Assembly: GCA_036501535.1 (NCBI GenBank)
Contig: DASYAE010000048.1
Coordinates: 1-64,000, forward strand
Length of the DNA stretch: 64,000 bases
Direction of reading: 5' to 3'
From: DASYAE01 sp036501535
GTDB taxonomy: Bacteria > Actinomycetota > Actinomycetes > Streptomycetales > Catenulisporaceae
This document shows positions 17,837 through 25,539 of the stretch, piece after piece. Each line of letters starts with the position of its first letter. The stretch's first letter is position 1. Made by a program: the position numbers and the translations under genes. The notes under the pieces were generated by a model. It worked only from the letters and a program-made list of their open reading frames with translations. It searched no databases and was not told the DNA's origin.

Positions 17837-18469
17837 GTGACGGCGAACGCGCGTAGGCCTAGACAGCGCTGGTCCGTATTGGGAGCTGTCCTCGCCGCAG
17901 GCGCCGGCTCGCGTTTCGGCGCGCCGAAGGCGGACCTGGTCGTGGACGGCGAGCGCCTTCTGGACCGGGCGATCGCGACCCTCGGCGCAGGGGGCTGCGA
18001 TCACGTCGTCGCGGTCGTCCGGCCGGGCACCGCGGCGGACCGAGCGGACAGGGTGCGGCTCCTGGTCAACGAGGATCCGGACCGCGGCCAGCGCTCGTCG
18101 CTTGAGATCGCCGTCGCCGCCGCGGGTCCGGACGCCTGCGAGGTCCTGATCGTCGTCCTCGTCGACACGCCGGGTCTGGACCCCGCTGCGGTTCGCAGCG
18201 TCCTCGGGGCCTGGCGTCCCGGACGGATCGTCGTGGGCTGCTACGACGGCCGCCGCGGCCATCCGGTCGCGATGGCGCCGGAGCTGTGGCGGCAGGCGGT
18301 CGAGGCCGCCGGCCCCGACGAGGGCGCCAAGCGCTTCCTCGGCGCGCATCCGGAGCTGGTCGACGAAGTCGCCGTCAGCGGCGAACGCACCGACATCGAC
18401 ACTCCCGCGGATCTCGCGCGGTGGCAGGTGTCTCGCACGTCTCGAACGCCTGGCACACGGCCGGATTAG
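17837..18469 (+). CDS. MobA/MocA-like nucleotidyltransferase
   Basis: A 210-residue NTP transferase of the molybdenum-cofactor group (MobA-like, CTP or GTP:molybdopterin). The signature LAAGAGSRFGAPKADLVVDGERLLDRAI (about 19-45) is the LAAGxSxRxGxxK nucleotide loop, and VVLVDTPGL carries the metal-binding Asp. It fits the XdhC/MocA-type cytidylyltransferase family. An fdhD gene for a molybdenum enzyme lies 16 kb away, but there is no direct link. It is divergent from the thioesterase gene, 38 nt apart. Confidence 0.87.
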   Translation: MTANARRPRQRWSVLGAVLAAGAGSRFGAPKADLVVDGERLLDRAIATLGAGGCDHVVAVVRPGTAADRADRVRLLVNEDPDRGQRSSLEIAVAAAGPDACEVLIVVLVDTPGLDPAAVRSVLGAWRPGRIVVGCYDGRRGHPVAMAPELWRQAVEAAGPDEGAKRFLGAHPELVDEVAVSGERTDIDTPADLARWQVSRTSRTPGTRPD

Positions 18470-18504
18470 CCAGGCCCTCCAACGGATCCGGGGACGCGAC
18501 GCGA

Positions 18505-19746
18505 TCAGGTCGGCGTGGCGAGGCTCGACGGTTCGGAGTGCTCGGCCTGCTGCGGGGGCGCCGGGCGCGGCCGCAGGGCCGAGGCGGCGACCGCGACGAA
18601 GAGCACCAGCAGCGCCGGGATCGTCAGCGCCCTGGGCAGCCCGATCACGGTGCTCACGCTGCCGATGATGATCGGCCCGATGAGGAAGCCCATGTACCCG
18701 ATGCTGACCACGATCGACAGGGCGGCGCCGGCCCGCGCCGTGTCGCGGTTGCCGGCGGCCGAGAAGACCTGCGGGGCGATGCACGACATTCCGGCGCCCA
18801 GGCAGGCGAAGCCCACCACTCCGGCGACCGGCCGGTCGACCGCCAGCGCGGCCAGCATGCCCACCGAGGCCAGCACGCCGGAGACGCGCACGAGCAGGAC
18901 CGGCCCGAACGCCGCGCACAGCCGGTCGCCGAGAAGCCGTCCGACCGTCATCATCACCGAGAACGCCGAGAAGGCCAGGGCGGCGAACCCGGCCGTGCTC
19001 TTGAGGTTGTCGTGCAGGTAGACCGCGCTCCAGTCGGCCGCGGTGCCCTCGCCGACCAGCGCGCACATCGCCAGGAGGCCAAGGAACAGCAGGTCGTAGG
19101 GCAACCGGACGCGCAGCCGGGAGCCCGGGGGCGTCTGCGGCCGCTCCTCGTGAGGGGGCATCAGGTGCGCCGGCAGCGCCCAGAGCGCCGCCCACACCGC
19201 CAGGGCGACCACGCCCGCGCCGACCGCGACGAAGGTGGCGCCGGCGCTCATGCCGCCGCGGGCGAGCAGCCCGCCGACGGCCGAGCCGGCGAAGCCGCCG
19301 ATGCTGTAGACGGCGTGGAAGGAGGAGAGGATCGGCCGGCCCCAGGCCCGCTGCACCTGGATGCCGTTGGCGTTCATCGCGATGTTGAGGGTGCCGTGTA
19401 CGGATCCGAACACGAACAGTGCGATCGCGAGCACGACCAGGTTCGACGCGAAGCCCGGCGGGATCAGCAGCAGCCCCTCCCCCACCGCCGTCGGCACCAT
19501 GACCGCGGTGCTGCCGAACCGGTCGGCCAGACGCCCCAGCAGCACCATGCCGAAGATCGCACCGAGGGCGAAGCAGAGCAGCGCGATACTCAGCCGCCCG
19601 TCGCTGAGGCCCAGGCGCGCCTGCACCGCCGGGATGCGGCTGGTCCAGGCGCCCAACGCGGTTCCGAACAGGAAGAACAGCAGTGATGTCGCCACCCGCG
19701 CGCGCCGCAGCTCGGCAGGACGGCGCCCGGTGTCCGTGGCGACCAT
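18505..19746 (-). CDS. MFS transporter
   Basis: A 413-residue membrane transporter with about 12 hydrophobic segments. The N-terminal helix pair is followed by GRLADRFGSTAVM, the MFS loop A motif. A FGSVHGTLNIAMNANGIQVQRAWGRPILSSFHAVYSIGG stretch matches the actinobacterial FucP/YfkF-like MFS_1 group, often annotated as sugar or drug exporters. The substrate cannot be inferred. The stop is 35 nt from the convergent MobA-like gene. Confidence 0.85.
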   Translation of the reverse strand: MVATDTGRRPAELRRARVATSLLFFLFGTALGAWTSRIPAVQARLGLSDGRLSIALLCFALGAIFGMVLLGRLADRFGSTAVMVPTAVGEGLLLIPPGFASNLVVLAIALFVFGSVHGTLNIAMNANGIQVQRAWGRPILSSFHAVYSIGGFAGSAVGGLLARGGMSAGATFVAVGAGVVALAVWAALWALPAHLMPPHEERPQTPPGSRLRVRLPYDLLFLGLLAMCALVGEGTAADWSAVYLHDNLKSTAGFAALAFSAFSVMMTVGRLLGDRLCAAFGPVLLVRVSGVLASVGMLAALAVDRPVAGVVGFACLGAGMSCIAPQVFSAAGNRDTARAGAALSIVVSIGYMGFLIGPIIIGSVSTVIGLPRALTIPALLVLFVAVAASALRPRPAPPQQAEHSEPSSLATPT

Positions 19747-19903
19747 TACAGGGCCCTGCGTTCCGGATCCATCGACGCTCCCCCTCAGCGACGTGCCACG
19801 GTTCTCCTGCCGCCGGGCGTCAATCGGCTTAGCTTACGCGGGTATGTCAACAGCTCGGTTCGCCGGGAGCCGACGGAACCACAGCGCGGCCGGTCAGCAC
19901 CGG

Positions 19904-20842
19904 TCAACCCGTCACCGCCTTCTGCAACGCGGCATCGACGTCCGTTTCCGCCAGCGCCCCGGTGTACCGGTCATGCAGCACCCGGAGCATGCTCTCCCAC
20001 CAGAACGGCGAGACGAGCCGCCCGCGCTGATCCAGCTGGGCGAATGCGTGCTCGTAGGCGCGCAGGACCAGGGCCCGCCCGCGGGCGGCCGGGGAGTCCG
20101 CAGCCACGGCCCAGCGGTCGCACAGGTAGCCGTAACCCGTGTGGAAGGCGTGGATCGCCTTCGATTCCGCGGCCGCCGGATCGGCCTCGTGGCCGTGCCG
20201 CGGAAGGCGGTGGTAGACGGCTGTCGCGGCGTCGGCGTGGTGGAACCGGTATCCGTCGGCGGCCATGCGCAGCCACAGGTCCCAGTCCTCGCCCAGCCGG
20301 ACCCCGGCGTCGAACCTGGGGCCGCCGGGCCCGGGTCCGGGCCGCCGCATGGTGAGGCCGAGCGGCGGGATGTAGTTGGCCGCCAGCAGGAATTCGTGGT
20401 CGAAGTCGTAGTCGAAGGCGGGGCGGGCGTCGCGGTATCCCTCGGCGGTCGGCTCGGCCCGCACGTCGCTGACCAGCATCGTGGTGTAGACGACATCTGC
20501 CTTGCCCGCGGCGAGGACCGGCAGCACGGCGTCGAAGTGCCCCGGCAGCAGGACATCGTCGTCGTCGAGGAACGTCACGAGGTCGCCGTCGGCTGCGTCC
20601 AGCGCCGCGTTCCGGGCGGCTGAAGGGCCCTGGTTCCCGTCCAGGCCCAGCAGTTCCACGGACAGGTCGTCACGGAACGGCGCGACCACTCCCGTCACGT
20701 CGGCGCCGCCGTCGTTGACGACGATGACCTGGATGTCCTTGACGTTCTGCGCCCGCAGACTCGCCAGCGCGTGCGCCAGCGCCTCCGGCCGGTTCGCCGT
20801 CGGGATGACGACGCTGATGCTCTGGTCCACTTTCCCACCCAT
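19904..20842 (-). CDS. Glycosyltransferase family 2
   Basis: A 312-residue cytoplasmic GT-A glycosyltransferase. It starts SISVVIPTANRPEALAHALASL, then VIVVNDGG, NQGPSAARNAAL and the metal-binding LVTFLDDDDVLLPGH motif (the DxD of family 2). GEDWDLWLRMA supplies the catalytic Asp. It has no membrane helix, unlike the other GT2 gene here. The donor and acceptor are unknown. ATG 20842 is preceded by a short AT-rich stretch with a CGAATATTCG palindrome at 20844-20853. It is divergent from the ABC exporter pair. Confidence 0.9.
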   Translation of the reverse strand: MGGKVDQSISVVIPTANRPEALAHALASLRAQNVKDIQVIVVNDGGADVTGVVAPFRDDLSVELLGLDGNQGPSAARNAALDAADGDLVTFLDDDDVLLPGHFDAVLPVLAAGKADVVYTTMLVSDVRAEPTAEGYRDARPAFDYDFDHEFLLAANYIPPLGLTMRRPGPGPGGPRFDAGVRLGEDWDLWLRMAADGYRFHHADAATAVYHRLPRHGHEADPAAAESKAIHAFHTGYGYLCDRWAVAADSPAARGRALVLRAYEHAFAQLDQRGRLVSPFWWESMLRVLHDRYTGALAETDVDAALQKAVTG

Positions 20843-21119
20843 TCGAATATTCGTTCCATGATAAGCAATTGAACCTCAGCGGATGCGGCCGTTTCCGTCA
20901 TACCCGGCCCACCACCGCCATCGGATCCGCGCAGCTGCACCGCGGAAACGGATTTCCCGCAGGGCTTCGCGTTCAGGACCTGCGCGCCCAGGGTAACAAC
21001 CCACCTTGCGACAGTTGTCTGATCGTCAAACGGGTTGATCGTCCGCACGGGAAAACACCTTGACCCGGTCCGTTCCCCGGCCGGATGATCATGAGTCCAC
21101 AACCACCGGGAGGGGCGCC
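20843..21119. other. Divergent spacer between GT2 and ABC genes
   Basis: This 277-base spacer holds the promoters for both directions. A 64-codon plus-strand frame (20869-21063) is open but has no ribosome site and looks random, so I do not call it. CGAATATTCG at 20844-20853 is a perfect 10-bp palindrome in the only AT-rich part. A GATCGTC repeat occurs at 21021-21027 and 21037-21043. Confidence 0.4.
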
Positions 21120-23075
21120 GTGCGAGAGCGGTGGAGAACCTGGACCGACGAGGCGCTGCGGGCGCGCTGGTCGGTCATCCGGCTGCTGCCCGCGGCGGGA
21201 TGGCCGCTGCTGGGCCTGCTCACCGCCGTCGACCTGGTCGCCGGCGTCCTGCCCGTCGCGTTCGTGCTCTTCTCCAGCGACGTCATCGGCCGGGTGCCGG
21301 GCGCGGTCGAGCACGGCACCGGCTCGCCGCAGTGGCGCTCGCTGGTCGCCGCGTTCCTGCTGGCGTCAGGGGCCTTCATCGTGCAGCAGGTGTTCGCGCC
21401 GCTGCAGACCGCGCTCGGCGAGGTGATGAAGTACCGCGTCGACGGCCGGTTCCACCGCACCCTCATCACCGCCGCGCTGCGCTCGACCGGCATCGGCCCG
21501 ATGGAGGACTCTGCGACGCTCGACCGGCTGGACGAGGCCACCGAGAAGCTCAGCCAGGGCTGGCAGACGCCGGGCGACGCGGCCGCCGGCATGCTGCGCT
21601 ACCTGACCCGCTACACAAGCCTGCTCGGCTACACCGTGCTCGTCGGCGCGGTGACCAGGTGGTGGGTGACCATCCTGCTGCTCGCCTCGACGATGATGTT
21701 CCGCTACGGGCACCGCGCCGGGATGCGGTTCTGGACCCGGCTGTGGCCGGTGATCGGGCCGCACCGGCGGCGCCGCGACTACTTCCGCGAACTGGGCCTG
21801 TCCGCGGCGGCCGCGAAGGAGCTGCGCGTCTACGGGCTGACCGGCTGGGTGACCGGCGAGTTCCGCGCCAGCGCCGTCGAGTCGCTGCGGCCGATGTGGA
21901 GGGCCCGCCGCCGCAACAACACCTACAACTTCCTGGTGTTCGCAGCGATCGGCCTCGTCGTCGACTCGCTCACCGTCGCCTACATCGTCCGCACCGCCGC
22001 CGACGGCGGGATCACGCTCACCCAGCTCGCCCTGGGCCTGCAGGCCACGATCGCGGCCATCCTGCTCGGCACGTTCTTTCACGAGGCCGACTTCCCGACC
22101 CAGTTCGGCATGAACGCGGTCTCGGCGGCCGAGCAGTTCGAGCGGAAGGTGGCCAACGCGATGGCCGCCGACGTCCCGGACGGGACGATCCCCGACGCGG
22201 CCGGCCTGCCCCAACGGGCCCTGACATTCGACGACGTCTCGTTCTCCTACCCCGGCAGCCGCCGCCGCGTGCTCGACGGCCTCGACTTGACCCTCAACGC
22301 AGGAGAGTGCACCGCCGTCGTCGGGCTCAACGGCGCCGGGAAGACGACCCTCGTGAAGCTGCTCGCGCGCCTCTACGAGCCGGCGTCCGGCTCCATCCAG
22401 GTCGACGGCACCGACGTGCGCTCGTACGGAGTCGACGCGTGGCGGCGCCAGATCGGCGTCATCTTCCAGGACTTCACCCGCTACGAGCTGTCGGTCGCCG
22501 ACAACATCACCGTCGGCGCGATCCAGCGGCCGGCCGACCTGGATGCCGTGCGCGCCGCGGCGGACAAGGTCGGCATGGTGCCGGCGATCGAAGCGCTACC
22601 TCGGGGTTTCGACACGCTGCTCGCCCGCCAGTACGAGGACGGCGCCGACCTCTCCGGGGGCCAGTGGCAGCGCATCGCGATCGCCCGCGCCCTCTACGCC
22701 GTCGACGCGGGGGCGCGCGTCCTCGTGCTCGACGAGCCGACGGCCGCGCTCGACGTGCGCGCCGAAGCAGAGTTCTTCGACTCGTTCGTCGAGCTGACCC
22801 GCGGTCTGACGACCCTGCTGATCTCGCACCGCTTCTCGAGCGTCCGCCGGGCCGACCGCATCGTCGTGCTGGAACACGGCCGGGTCGTCGAGGACGGCAC
22901 ACACGAATCGCTGCTCGAGCAGGGCGGCCGCTACGCGGAGCTGTTCCGTTTGCAGGCGCAGCGCTTCGCGGCCGGACTCGATGCCGAGGACGACGACAAC
23001 GAGGACGAAGACGCAGACGCAGACGCAGACGAGAACGAGGACGAGGCAGAGAACGAGAAGGAGACCGTGCGGTGA
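21120..23075 (+). CDS. ABC transporter half, fused permease and ATPase (first of a pair)
   Basis: A 651-residue exporter half with an N-terminal membrane domain (about 15-340, up to six helices) and a C-terminal ATPase domain. Walker A is GLNGAGKTT (402-410, K408), the signature is LSGGQ (511-515), and Walker B VLVLDEPTAALD follows. The LSGGQWQR form is common in peptide and antibiotic exporters. The last about 32 residues are an extremely acidic Asp/Glu/Asn/Ala run encoded by GAC-GCA tandem repeats, unlike normal ABC proteins. GTG 21120 has GGGAGG 5-6 nt upstream. The stop overlaps the next start. Confidence 0.9.
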   Translation: MRERWRTWTDEALRARWSVIRLLPAAGWPLLGLLTAVDLVAGVLPVAFVLFSSDVIGRVPGAVEHGTGSPQWRSLVAAFLLASGAFIVQQVFAPLQTALGEVMKYRVDGRFHRTLITAALRSTGIGPMEDSATLDRLDEATEKLSQGWQTPGDAAAGMLRYLTRYTSLLGYTVLVGAVTRWWVTILLLASTMMFRYGHRAGMRFWTRLWPVIGPHRRRRDYFRELGLSAAAAKELRVYGLTGWVTGEFRASAVESLRPMWRARRRNNTYNFLVFAAIGLVVDSLTVAYIVRTAADGGITLTQLALGLQATIAAILLGTFFHEADFPTQFGMNAVSAAEQFERKVANAMAADVPDGTIPDAAGLPQRALTFDDVSFSYPGSRRRVLDGLDLTLNAGECTAVVGLNGAGKTTLVKLLARLYEPASGSIQVDGTDVRSYGVDAWRRQIGVIFQDFTRYELSVADNITVGAIQRPADLDAVRAAADKVGMVPAIEALPRGFDTLLARQYEDGADLSGGQWQRIAIARALYAVDAGARVLVLDEPTAALDVRAEAEFFDSFVELTRGLTTLLISHRFSSVRRADRIVVLEHGRVVEDGTHESLLEQGGRYAELFRLQAQRFAAGLDAEDDDNEDEDADADADENEDEAENEKETVR

Positions 23076-24856
23076 GAGACGCGCTCGCCAGCTGCTGGCA
23101 GCTCTACGCCATCGCGTTGCGCACCAGCCGCGGCCGCATCCTGCTGGCGACCGTCCTCGTGCTGCTCGAGGGGCTGGCCTGGCCGGTCCTCGCGCTCAAC
23201 CTCAAGGGCGGCGTGGACGCCGCCGTGGCGCACGAGCACGGCTCGATGCTCGGCTACGGATTCGCGATCGCGCTCTGCGCCATCGGCGTGCTCCTGCTGC
23301 ACCACTTCTCCTACGTGCCGTACATCGAGGCCTGCGATCTGGTGGAGGTGGACCTCGGCGCCGAGCTCATCGCACTGGCGAACGGCTCGGCCCGGATCGA
23401 GCACCACGAACGGGCCGAGTATGCGGACCGGATCTCGGTGCTGCGGCGCGAGCTGAGCACCTTCGACCTCGGCCTGACCGGCCTGTTCACCGGCCTGTCG
23501 CTCGCCGTCGGCCTGGTGCTGACCAGCGTGATCCTGGCGCGCGTCGAGCCGTGGCTCCTGCTGCTGCCGGTCGCCGCGCTGCCGCCGGTGTGGACCGGCC
23601 AGCGCGCGCAGCGGCTCATCGACCGGTCCAAGAGCGCCGCCGCCACACAGCTGCGGCAGGCCGAACACCTCTACGGCCTGGCCACCAAGGCGGCCAGCGC
23701 CAAGGAACTGCGCGTCCTGCGGCTGCAACAGGAGATCACCCGGCGTCAGTCGCAGCAGTGGGACGCCGCCGGCCGCGTCCTGCGCGCAGGCCAGCTGCGC
23801 GCGACGGTCGTCAGCTCCGCGGGCCAGCTGTTCTTCGCCGTGGCATACATCGCCTCGGTGCTGTTCGTGCTCGTGCAGGCCGCCCGCGGGCACCGGCAGG
23901 TCGGCGACGTCGTGCTGGTCGTCACACTCGCCACGCAGGTCAACCAGCAGGTCAGCACCGGGCTCGAGCTGATGCAGAGACTCCAGCGGGTGGCACACGC
24001 CCTGACCCGACTGCGATGGCTGCGCAAGCTCATCGCGGACCAGCAGCCCCCGCCCGCCGACGCCCCGATGCCCGCGACGATCCAGCGCGGCATCGAGCTG
24101 CGCGACGTCTCCTTCACATATCCCGGCACCGACCGGCCGATCCTCGGCGGCGTCGACCTGCACTTCCCGGCCGGATCGACCGTCGCGATCGTCGGCGAGA
24201 ACGGCGCGGGCAAGACCACGCTCGTCAAGCTGCTCTGCCGGTTCTACGACGTGACGCACGGCGCCATCACCCTGGACGGCGTCGACATCACCCGCTTCCC
24301 GCTCGACGACTGGCGCCGCCGCATCGCCGCCGGCTTCCAGGACTTCGTGCGCTTCGAGCTCACCGCCCAGCGCACCGTGGGCCTCGGCGAGCTGCCGCTG
24401 CTCGACGAGGAGGCCGCGGTGCTCGAAGCACTCGAACGCGCTCGCGCGACCGCCGTACTCGACCGGCTCGACGACGGCCTCGCCACCCAGCTCGGCCGCA
24501 GCTACACCGACGGCACCGACCTCTCCGGCGGCCAGTGGCAGCGCCTAGCCCTCGGCCGCGCGATGATGCGCGAACTCCCACTGCTACTCGTCCTCGACGA
24601 GCCGACCTCGGCCCTCGACGCCCAGGCCGAGCACGAGCTCTTCGAGCAGTACGCGCTCAACGCCCGCCGCGTCGGCCGCGAGACCGGCGCCGTCACCGTG
24701 CTCGTCTCGCACCGCTTCTCCACCGTGAGCATGGCCGACCAGATCCTGGTCGTCGCCGACGGCCGCGTCGCCGAGTCCGGCAGCCACGACGAGCTCATGC
24801 GCGCCTCAGGCCTCTACGCCGAGCTCTACGCTTTGCACGCCTCAGCGTTCGAATAG
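23072..24856 (+). CDS. ABC transporter half, fused permease and ATPase (second of a pair)
   Basis: A 594-residue partner of the preceding gene, overlapping it by 4 nt (GTGA). The membrane domain covers about 1-310. Walker A is GENGAGKTT (375-383, K381), and the signature LSGGQ and VLDEPTSALD follow. The two halves probably form a heterodimeric exporter. An AAGGAG site 7 nt before GTG 23072 supports the start. No biosynthetic or precursor gene was found beside it; the upstream gene is a GT2 in the other direction. The 3' end runs into three short tandem repeats and lies antisense to a truncated AbiEi-like gene. Confidence 0.9.
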   Translation: MRDALASCWQLYAIALRTSRGRILLATVLVLLEGLAWPVLALNLKGGVDAAVAHEHGSMLGYGFAIALCAIGVLLLHHFSYVPYIEACDLVEVDLGAELIALANGSARIEHHERAEYADRISVLRRELSTFDLGLTGLFTGLSLAVGLVLTSVILARVEPWLLLLPVAALPPVWTGQRAQRLIDRSKSAAATQLRQAEHLYGLATKAASAKELRVLRLQQEITRRQSQQWDAAGRVLRAGQLRATVVSSAGQLFFAVAYIASVLFVLVQAARGHRQVGDVVLVVTLATQVNQQVSTGLELMQRLQRVAHALTRLRWLRKLIADQQPPPADAPMPATIQRGIELRDVSFTYPGTDRPILGGVDLHFPAGSTVAIVGENGAGKTTLVKLLCRFYDVTHGAITLDGVDITRFPLDDWRRRIAAGFQDFVRFELTAQRTVGLGELPLLDEEAAVLEALERARATAVLDRLDDGLATQLGRSYTDGTDLSGGQWQRLALGRAMMRELPLLLVLDEPTSALDAQAEHELFEQYALNARRVGRETGAVTVLVSHRFSTVSMADQILVVADGRVAESGSHDELMRASGLYAELYALHASAFE

Positions 24857-25223
24857 ACTTGCTTCCAAGAGACTTGCATGGATGATACTTGCATCGATGC
24901 CGGTCTGCTGGCAGTTCCCCGAGCCCGTAGAGCGCAGCGGCAGATCGGTGCGACACCAGTCCCTGCTCAGCGGTGCGCTCCCAAGCCGGAGTCCCCGGCG
25001 CCAGTTGGAGCCAGGCGACGCGGAGCTCGAGGTGTTCTGGCGACGGTGCGCCGAGGAGCAGGTACACGCCGTGCGCCACACGTTCGAATACTGAGCCGTT
25101 CTCCGCCAGACGCTCGAATGTGGTGTCCGGCAGCCCGGCCAGCTCGGCCTGCCGCCGAGTGAACATGCCCCACTGATCCTGCGCCGTCTCAGCCAGGATT
25201 CGCAGGGTCGCCGCGCGTGCCAC
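24795..25223 (-). pseudogene. Truncated AbiEi-like (type IV toxin-antitoxin) antitoxin
   Basis: The N-terminal 100 residues match AbiEi-family antitoxins and related regulators: ATLRILAETAQDQWGMFTRRQAELAGLPDTTFERLAENGSVFERVAHGVYLL is the winged-helix domain, then VSHRSAAALYGLGELPADRH. After that the family would continue with a larger domain of about 60-100 residues. Here the frame runs into a basic low-complexity tail (KSIRTLRRAKRRARRR) antisense to the ABC gene end. No AbiEii toxin gene follows. So it is a fragment, or a shortened DNA-binding protein still expressed from GTG 25223. A 32-bp palindrome lies just upstream. Confidence 0.7.
24857..24901. repeat. Three 15-bp imperfect tandem repeats at a gene junction
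   Basis: ACTTGC recurs exactly every 15 nt at 24857, 24872 and 24887, each time followed by a related 9-nt spacer. The array begins at the stop codon of the second ABC gene and ends where the AbiEi-like reading frame loses family similarity. It is therefore likely a scar of rearrangement or slippage. Confidence 0.5.
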
Positions 25224-25226
25224 TAC

Positions 25227-25258
25227 TGCAATAACCCCCGGATCCGGGGGTTATTGCA
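25227..25258. promoter_or_regulatory. 32-bp perfect palindrome upstream of the AbiEi remnant
   Basis: Positions 25227-25258 are a perfect palindrome with arms TGCAATAACCCCCGGA / TCCGGGGGTTATTGCA and no spacer. It lies 3 nt before the GTG of the AbiEi-like gene. AbiEi proteins repress their own promoter through inverted repeats, so this is a plausible operator. The AT-rich arms could also hold the -10 element. Confidence 0.6.
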
Positions 25259-25539
25259 GATAGCAAGTGACACTGATGCTTCAAATACCCCAGGAAGCGG
25301 GGGGAAACGCAGTATCACGAGACTTCAAGGCTCGTCGGTGCGTCGACCGGGGTCGTCCGTCGTGCCAAGCCCGCCGCCGATCGACCCTTGGCCGGATCAC
25401 CACCATGTCGGAAATCATGCACACAGCTAGTCGCCGTGTGCATGATTTCCGACATGGCCACTGAACCGCAGCCGGCCGGGTCGAGCACCGTCGGCCAGAT
25501 CCCCGCCACCTTCAGTTACACCGATGCCCTGGCCGCCGA
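25259..25539. other. Spacer with a long hairpin between AbiEi remnant and acyl-CoA dehydrogenase
   Basis: No gene is supported. The main structure is the 22-bp stem listed next; the rest looks unremarkable. Short open frames on both strands share the same palindrome and read MSEIMHTA on each, which comes from the symmetry and is not evidence of coding. Confidence 0.45.
25403..25457. repeat. 22-bp perfect stem with 11-nt loop
   Basis: Left arm 25403-25424 begins CCATGTCGGAAATCATGC; the right arm 25436-25457 is its exact reverse complement; the loop AGCTAGTCGCC is at 25425-25435. There is no T tract, so a classic intrinsic terminator is unlikely. The GC content of the stem (about 50%) is far below the window. 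It may be a mobile palindromic element, a bidirectional terminator, or a binding site. Confidence 0.55.

Noticed and set aside
19361..20623. 420-codon plus-strand frame spanning MFS and GT2 genes
   Set aside because: Crosses two clear minus-strand genes and their spacer; antisense artefact.
20869..21063. 64-codon frame in the ABC/GT2 spacer as a precursor peptide
   Set aside because: No ribosome site, no leader-core cleavage pattern, and no modification enzyme nearby.
22981..23075. Acidic codon run as a frame artefact or assembly error
   Set aside because: It remains in frame with the ABC protein and the stop overlaps the next gene in the expected way, so it is kept as real.
25315..25509. 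Two-strand MSEIMHTA frames around the 22-bp hairpin
   Set aside because: Both strands read the same peptide only because the DNA is palindromic.
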